DNA of 64,000 nt from Leucobacter chromiisoli (GTDB taxonomy: Bacteria > Actinomycetota > Actinomycetes > Actinomycetales > Microbacteriaceae). The stretch covers positions 186,001 through 250,000 of the forward strand of contig NZ_JAEHOH010000001.1 of the NCBI RefSeq assembly GCF_016522505.1. The letters run 5' to 3'. Positions 59,231 to 64,000 of the stretch are shown here, in pieces; positions within the stretch are counted from its first letter, which is position 1, and each line of letters opens with the position of its first letter. The notes under the pieces were generated by a model. It did no database searches. It was given only the letters and a program-made list of their open reading frames with translations, and was not told the DNA's origin. A program made the position numbers and the translations under genes.

Positions 59231-60325
59231 TCACCCCGCGGTGGTGATCGAGTCGTCGATCTTTCCCGCGCGGCGGCGCGCCTCGAGCCGGCGCTTCTGC
59301 GGCTCGATGACGTAGCGCGGATCCTTGGTCGACTCGAGCCCGGCGTGCAGCACCGCGAAGCGGGTCAGCGCCGACGCCGCGAGCAGCGCCGCTCCCGAGG
59401 CGACGGCGACGACCCGGCTGCGCCCCGCGAACAGCGCCCCCGCGCCGCCGACGGCGGCAAGGCGCTTGCTCCAGGCGTGCATCCGCCCGGCGCGCCCCTG
59501 GTGCAGCGGCTCGGCGGCCACCGGGTCCATGCGGCGCTCCATGAACTCGGAGGCGGCGAGCTCGGCGGCCGAGCCGACGACCGCCAGCATCCGCGCCGGC
59601 CTCGCGTCCTCGACCGGCGTCGTGATCATGCCGAGGCCGCCCGACGCGAGGCTCGCGGAGCTCACGAACACGAACGACAGGTCCTCCTTCGCCGCATTCC
59701 AGGTCGGGTTCGCGGTGTCCGAGAGCAGCACGCCCGTGTAGGCGGCGAGGGGCGCGGCGAACGCCGCGGAGACGACGCCCGCCGGTTTCTCGGCGAGGTT
59801 CAGCAGCTTGCGCAGCGGGCCGAGCGGGAGTCGCCGGCGCGTCATGCGGTCGACCTCCGCCGCCGCAGCCACACCGGCGCCGGCGCTGAAGGCGCCGAGG
59901 ATCCAGGATCCCACGCTCATCGGCGAGGTGATCTTGAACGTGCGGAACATGTGGAGGAAGCGCTCCGGGCGGCCGAGGTCGACGATCAGCGCGACCGCGC
60001 CGAGACCCGCGGCGCCGATCGCCGCGAGGCGGCTGTTGCGGCGCAGCTTCTCGTTGCCCGTGAACTGGGCTCCCGCGGCGAGCAGCGATGAGCCGCCGGC
60101 CACGCCGCCGAGGAACAGGTAGATCCCGATCGGCTCCTCCCACGGCGGCGGCTTCACGATCGGCCGGTCGTAGTACGAGGCGAACTCCGCCTCGGGCACC
60201 ATGGCCATCTCGCGGGATCCGTCCGCTCCGCCGGGGCCCGTTCCGCCGCCCCGGCGCTTGCGCCGGCCGCCGGAACGGCGCGGCTTCTCGGGCGGTCGGT
60301 AGCCGTCGTACTCGGAGAGGGTCAC
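59231..60325 (-). CDS. NrfD/polysulfide-reductase-type membrane anchor of formate dehydrogenase
   Basis: The 364-residue protein has a basic, Gly/Arg-rich N-terminus (about 1-40), then a family motif EPIGIYLFLGGVAGGSSLLA (about residues 65-84) and about eight helices with DLGRPERFLHMFRTFKITSPMS. It belongs to the NrfD/PsrC family that passes electrons from an iron-sulfur subunit to the quinone pool. It replaces the cytochrome b subunit seen in E. coli formate dehydrogenase N. GTG 60325 overlaps the fdhB stop (GTGA). Confidence 0.9.
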   Translation of the reverse strand: MTLSEYDGYRPPEKPRRSGGRRKRRGGGTGPGGADGSREMAMVPEAEFASYYDRPIVKPPPWEEPIGIYLFLGGVAGGSSLLAAGAQFTGNEKLRRNSRLAAIGAAGLGAVALIVDLGRPERFLHMFRTFKITSPMSVGSWILGAFSAGAGVAAAAEVDRMTRRRLPLGPLRKLLNLAEKPAGVVSAAFAAPLAAYTGVLLSDTANPTWNAAKEDLSFVFVSSASLASGGLGMITTPVEDARPARMLAVVGSAAELAASEFMERRMDPVAAEPLHQGRAGRMHAWSKRLAAVGGAGALFAGRSRVVAVASGAALLAASALTRFAVLHAGLESTKDPRYVIEPQKRRLEARRRAGKIDDSITTAG

Positions 60326-61305
60326 CGTCGGCCTCCCAGGAACGCGAGCGCGACGGCCCCCAGCATGCCGAGCGCTGCGAGGCCGGCGCGCTTGAACATG
60401 CGGGGGAGATCGGCGGTCGCCACGCGCGGATCCGGGGGCAGGCCGTAGACCTCCGGCTCGTCGAGCAGCAGGAAGATCGAGCCGGTGCCGCCGACGCCGT
60501 CCTTCTCGTTGGCGCCGTAGAGGCGGGCCTCGGCGAGTCCCTGCCGGTGCAGTTCGCGCACCCGGGCACGCGCGATCTTCGCGAGCTCCTCGTGGCTGCC
60601 GAACTTGATCGACGTCGTGGGGCAGGCCTGCGCGCAGGCCGGCGTCTGCCCGTCGGTCAGGCGGTCGTAGCAGAGCGTGCACTTCTGGGCGACGCCCGCG
60701 TTGGGGGTGGGGGCCTGCTCGCCGGGCACGAAGTCGCGGTTGGTCTTGGGTGCGGCGATCCCGTCCTTGCGGCGCTCGATCACCCCGAACGGGCACCCGG
60801 CGACGCAGGTGCCGCAGCCGTTGCAGATGTCCTCCTGCACCACGACGGTGCCGAACTCGGTGCGGAAGAGGGCGCCGGTCGGGCAGACGTCGAGGCAGCC
60901 GGCGTTGGTGCAGTGCTTGCACACGTCGGACGACATGAGCCACCGGAAGTCGGGGGTGTCCGGTGGCGTCGTGTCGACGTCACCGAGATCCTCGGGATCC
61001 TTGCGCACCGTCGGCATCCCGAGGCTCACGAGCCGGCGTCCGCTCTCGCGGGCCTCCTCGATCCTCTCGCCGTCCTGCTCCACGAACGCCACGTGCCGCC
61101 AGGTGTCGGCGCCGAGCCCGCCGGTGTTGTCGTACGACGAGCCGAGCAGCTCCCAGTCCGAGTCGTGCGGGTTGCGGTTCCACTCCTTGCACGCCACCTC
61201 GCAGGCCTTGCAGCCGATGCAGATCGAGGTGTCGGTGAAGAACCCCTGGCGCGGGCCGTGGTCGTGCTGCGCGACGTGGCCCGCGGATTCGGTGAGACCG
61301 GTCAT
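60322..61305 (-). CDS. fdhB: Formate dehydrogenase iron-sulfur subunit
   Basis: The 327-residue electron-transfer subunit has four cysteine groups for [4Fe-4S] clusters: CIGCKACEVACKEW (about residues 30-43), CKHCTNAGCLDVCP, CNGCGTCVAGCPFG, and CTLCYDRL with CAQACPT. One hydrophobic helix close to the C-terminus (AGLAALGMLGAVALAFLGG) may anchor it in the membrane. It carries electrons from FdhA to the NrfD-type anchor. The ATG overlaps the fdhA stop by four bases. Confidence 0.95.
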   Translation of the reverse strand: MTGLTESAGHVAQHDHGPRQGFFTDTSICIGCKACEVACKEWNRNPHDSDWELLGSSYDNTGGLGADTWRHVAFVEQDGERIEEARESGRRLVSLGMPTVRKDPEDLGDVDTTPPDTPDFRWLMSSDVCKHCTNAGCLDVCPTGALFRTEFGTVVVQEDICNGCGTCVAGCPFGVIERRKDGIAAPKTNRDFVPGEQAPTPNAGVAQKCTLCYDRLTDGQTPACAQACPTTSIKFGSHEELAKIARARVRELHRQGLAEARLYGANEKDGVGGTGSIFLLLDEPEVYGLPPDPRVATADLPRMFKRAGLAALGMLGAVALAFLGGRR

Positions 61306-64000
61306 CCGGATCCTCCCTCCTCGTCGTGCGGAGCCCCGGCTCCGCCGTCCTCGCGGTCGTGGACGCCGGAGCCCTCGTCGTCGCCGGGCGAGACCTCGGG
61401 CCACTGCTCCTCTCCAGCGTAGTCGCGCTCGGGATCGCGCGGCCGCATTCCGGTCTCCACGGTCACTCCCGCGCGCTCCCGGTACTCGGCGACCAGGTCC
61501 AGCAGCGCCCGGCCGCGCGGGCGCCGGCCGGGGACGATGGCGCACGACCCGGCCTTCGACTCCTGGATCAGCACGTTGGGATCCATCACGACACCCAGCA
61601 GGTCGTTGGCCGCGTCGCCGCTCACGACCGCGTCGGTGCCCACGCCCCAGTGGTAGGGGAGCCCGATCTGATGCACGGTGCCGCCGTCGATCCGGAGCGG
61701 CCGCACGCGGTCCGTGACCAGCACCTTCGCCTCGATCGCCGCGCGCGGGGAGATCAGCGTCGCCCAGCCGTAGGGCTCGAGCCCGCACTCCTCCGCCAGC
61801 TCGGGCGAGACCTCGCAGAACATCTCGGGCTGCAGCTCGGCGAGGTAGGGCAGCCACCTGCTCATGCCGCCCGCGGTGTGGTGCTCGGTGAGGCGGTAGG
61901 TGGTGAACATGTAGGGATAGACGCCCGCGCCGCGCTCGTCGTCGCTCGGCGCGCTCAGGTTGTCGGGGCGCGCCATGGTGACCCGGGTCGGCGAGCGCTG
62001 CTGGCGGTACACCGGGTTGCGCACGGGTGATTCCTGCGGCTCGTAGTGCGCGGGCAGCGGGCCGTCGACGAGGCCCTTCGGCGCGTACAGCCACCCCTTG
62101 CCGTCGGACTGCATGATGAAGGGGTCGATGCCCGAGAGCGCCTCCGGGCCGCTGGCGCCGGGAGCCGGGCGGGCGTCGGGGGCGAGATCGGCCGGGAAGT
62201 CGGGCACGTCGTCGCCGACCCAGCGCTCGCGATCCCCGTCCCACCACACGTACCTCTTGCGCTCGCTCCAGGGCCGGCCCTCGGGATCCGCCGATGCGCG
62301 GTTGTAGAGGATGCGACGGTTCGCCGGCCAGACCCACGCCCAGTCGGGATTGATCTGATCCTGCTCCTCCTTCGCCGGACGCAGCGCCGCGTGGTTGACG
62401 CCGTCCGCGTACACGCCGGTGTAGATCCAGCAGCCGCCGTCGGTGGATCCGTCCGCGCGCATCTCGGTGTACGCGGAGAGCGGCTGCCCCGCGCGCTCGC
62501 CGGTGAGGTGGCGGCCGTTGATCTCGGCCAGCACGGCCTCGGGCTCGGGGTTGCCGTGGGCGTCGAGCGGGTAGTCCCAGGTCAGGTCGAGCAGCGGGCG
62601 ATCCCGCTCGTCGGTCGAATCGGCCAGCTTGGCGCGGATGCGCCTGCCCAGCTCGTAGAAGAAGTCGAGCTCGCTCTGCGCCTGGCCCGGCGGCTGCACC
62701 GCCTGGTGCCGCCACTGCACCATCCGCTGCGTCTGCGTGAAGGTGCCCGATTTCTCGACGTGGTTTGCGGCCGGCATGAAGAACACCTCGGTGCCGATGT
62801 CCTCCGTCCGCAGCTCGCCCGACTCGATCTCGGGGCCGTCCTTCCACCACGTCGCCGTCTCGATGAGCGCGAAGTCGCGCACGACGAGCCACTTCAGGCG
62901 GGACATGCCCAGGCGCTGCATGCGCCCGTGCGCCGAGCCGACGGCCGGGTTCTGCCCGAAGACGAAGTAGCCGTCGACCTCGTCGTCGAGCATGCGGGCG
63001 ACCGTCTGATAGGTGCCGTGCGGCCCGTTGAGGCGCGGCAGGTAGTCGTACGCCCAGTCGTTGTCCTCGCGGGCGGCATCGCCCCACCACGCCTTCAGCA
63101 GGCTGACGGTGTAGGCGTCGGCGTGCCCCCAGTACCCCTTCTGCCCGGGCGAGACGATGCCGCCCAGGTAGTCCTCGAGCGTCTCCGCCGCCACCGTCGG
63201 CATCGGCAGGTAGCCGGGCAGCAGGTTGAAGAGCGTGGGGATGTCGGTGGAGCCCTGGATGCTGGCGTGCCCGCGCAGGGCCATGATGCCGCCGCCGGGC
63301 CGGCCCATGTTGCCGAGCAGCAGCTGCAGGATCGATGCCGTGCGGATGAACTGTGCGCCCATCGTGTGCTGGGTCCAGCCGACGGCGTAGGCGAAGCAGG
63401 TGGTGCGCTCGCGCCCCGAGTTCTCGGTGACGGAGCGCGCCAGGTACGCGAAGTCCTCCTCCGAGATGCCGCACGTCTCGCGCACCATCTCGGGGGTGTA
63501 GCGCGAGAAGTGGCGCTTCAGGATCTGGAATACGGTGTGCGGATCCTGCAGCGTCTCATCGCGCACGTAGCCGCTGCTGACCGCGGGTCCGCCGCTGCCG
63601 TACTGGTGGCCCGAGCCCCGCACCTCCTGGAGGGAGTCCGCGCCGTCCCGGCCCGACTCCTCCTGATCCGTGCGCTTGTACGCCCAGCTCGACGGGTCGT
63701 AGGTGCCGGTCTCGGCGTCGTAGCCCGAGAACAGCCCGTCGAGATCTTCCGTGTCGCGGAACTCCTCGCTCACGATCGTCGCCGCGTTCGTGTAGGCGAG
63801 CACGTACTCCTTGAACCACAGATCGTTGGCGATCACGTGGTTGATGAGCGCGCCGAGCAGCACGATGTCGGAGCCGGCCCGGATCGGGACGTGCTTGTCG
63901 GCCACGGCGGACGTCCGCGTGAAGCGGGGGTCGACGTGGATGATCCGCGCGCCCCGCGCCTTCGCCTCCGTCACCCACTGGTACCCGACGGGATGGCACT
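61302..64000 (-). CDS. fdhA: Formate dehydrogenase catalytic subunit, C-terminal part (5' end outside window)
   Basis: About 899 residues are visible, open to the right edge. The first visible residues, CHPVGYQW, and IIHVDPRFTRTSAVADKHVP correspond to HPVGFRW and IDPRFTR in E. coli FdnG, which lie about 40 residues after selenocysteine 196. The in-frame UGA, SECIS hairpin, twin-arginine signal and first cluster are therefore beyond the edge. Molybdopterin-binding domains follow (GNMGRPGGGIMALRGHASIQ; VFFMPAANHVEKSGTFT), then the C-terminal cap. It oxidises formate to CO2. Genes for selenocysteine insertion and molybdopterin synthesis nearby strongly suggest a selenoprotein. It overlaps fdhB by ATGA. 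Confidence 0.95.
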   Translation of the reverse strand, partial: CHPVGYQWVTEAKARGARIIHVDPRFTRTSAVADKHVPIRAGSDIVLLGALINHVIANDLWFKEYVLAYTNAATIVSEEFRDTEDLDGLFSGYDAETGTYDPSSWAYKRTDQEESGRDGADSLQEVRGSGHQYGSGGPAVSSGYVRDETLQDPHTVFQILKRHFSRYTPEMVRETCGISEEDFAYLARSVTENSGRERTTCFAYAVGWTQHTMGAQFIRTASILQLLLGNMGRPGGGIMALRGHASIQGSTDIPTLFNLLPGYLPMPTVAAETLEDYLGGIVSPGQKGYWGHADAYTVSLLKAWWGDAAREDNDWAYDYLPRLNGPHGTYQTVARMLDDEVDGYFVFGQNPAVGSAHGRMQRLGMSRLKWLVVRDFALIETATWWKDGPEIESGELRTEDIGTEVFFMPAANHVEKSGTFTQTQRMVQWRHQAVQPPGQAQSELDFFYELGRRIRAKLADSTDERDRPLLDLTWDYPLDAHGNPEPEAVLAEINGRHLTGERAGQPLSAYTEMRADGSTDGGCWIYTGVYADGVNHAALRPAKEEQDQINPDWAWVWPANRRILYNRASADPEGRPWSERKRYVWWDGDRERWVGDDVPDFPADLAPDARPAPGASGPEALSGIDPFIMQSDGKGWLYAPKGLVDGPLPAHYEPQESPVRNPVYRQQRSPTRVTMARPDNLSAPSDDERGAGVYPYMFTTYRLTEHHTAGGMSRWLPYLAELQPEMFCEVSPELAEECGLEPYGWATLISPRAAIEAKVLVTDRVRPLRIDGGTVHQIGLPYHWGVGTDAVVSGDAANDLLGVVMDPNVLIQESKAGSCAIVPGRRPRGRALLDLVAEYRERAGVTVETGMRPRDPERDYAGEEQWPEVSPGDDEGSGVHDREDGGAGAPHDEEGGSG

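Overview
The window is about 72% G+C with strong G/C bias at third codon positions. It has leaderless genes with a TAnnnT box 6-7 bases before the start codon, a DUF222/HNH endonuclease gene and the order tRNA-Trp-secE-nusG-rplK-rplA. Together these point to a high-GC actinobacterium, most likely a member of the Microbacteriaceae (Leucobacter-like); the genus is a guess. Almost all of it is chromosomal coding sequence. I see no phage, insertion sequence or CRISPR array.

Layout. 1-4.7 kb: the end of an MFS transporter, then a TetR-controlled envelope operon with a degenerate ABC-type ATPase, a YhgE/Pip-type membrane protein and its TetR regulator. 4.75-9.7 kb: a multicopper oxidase lipoprotein with a small membrane protein, a NarL-type two-component system and a small export-like membrane protein. 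9.7-13.8 kb: an aspartate aminotransferase, tRNA-Trp, secE-nusG and rplK-rplA, each unit closed by a strong hairpin. 13.9-29.4 kb: one long operon of eight tightly packed genes: Ser/Thr kinase, 2025-residue surface protein with Ig-like and FN3 repeats, MoxR ATPase, DUF58 protein, transglutaminase-fold membrane protein lacking its catalytic Cys and His, FHA protein, PP2C phosphatase, and a single-pass protein with four TVV motifs that match one next to the FHA domain. 29.4-31.6 kb: a repeat-rich stretch around a DUF222/HNH gene. 31.6-38.9 kb: proline use (putA, putP, divergent LysR regulator) and an EEP-family hydrolase.

38.9-64 kb is a molybdenum, selenium and one-carbon block. It holds molybdopterin synthesis (mog, moaC, moeA, moaD, moeB, moaE, moaA), molybdate uptake (modABC), a glutathione-independent formaldehyde dehydrogenase with an aquaporin and a LuxR-type regulator, the selenocysteine machinery (tRNA-Sec, selA, selB, selD) and a membrane-anchored formate dehydrogenase (fdhA, fdhB, NrfD-like anchor). 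The catalytic subunit runs off the right edge, about 40 codons before the expected selenocysteine. A simple reading is formaldehyde to formate to CO2, with the cofactor and selenocysteine supply encoded beside the enzyme.

The two places most likely to hold something new are the kinase/FHA/phosphatase/pseudo-transglutaminase operon, with its shared predicted phospho-threonine motif, and the AraC gene lying between the selenocysteine tRNA and a second, partial copy of a tRNA 3' end.
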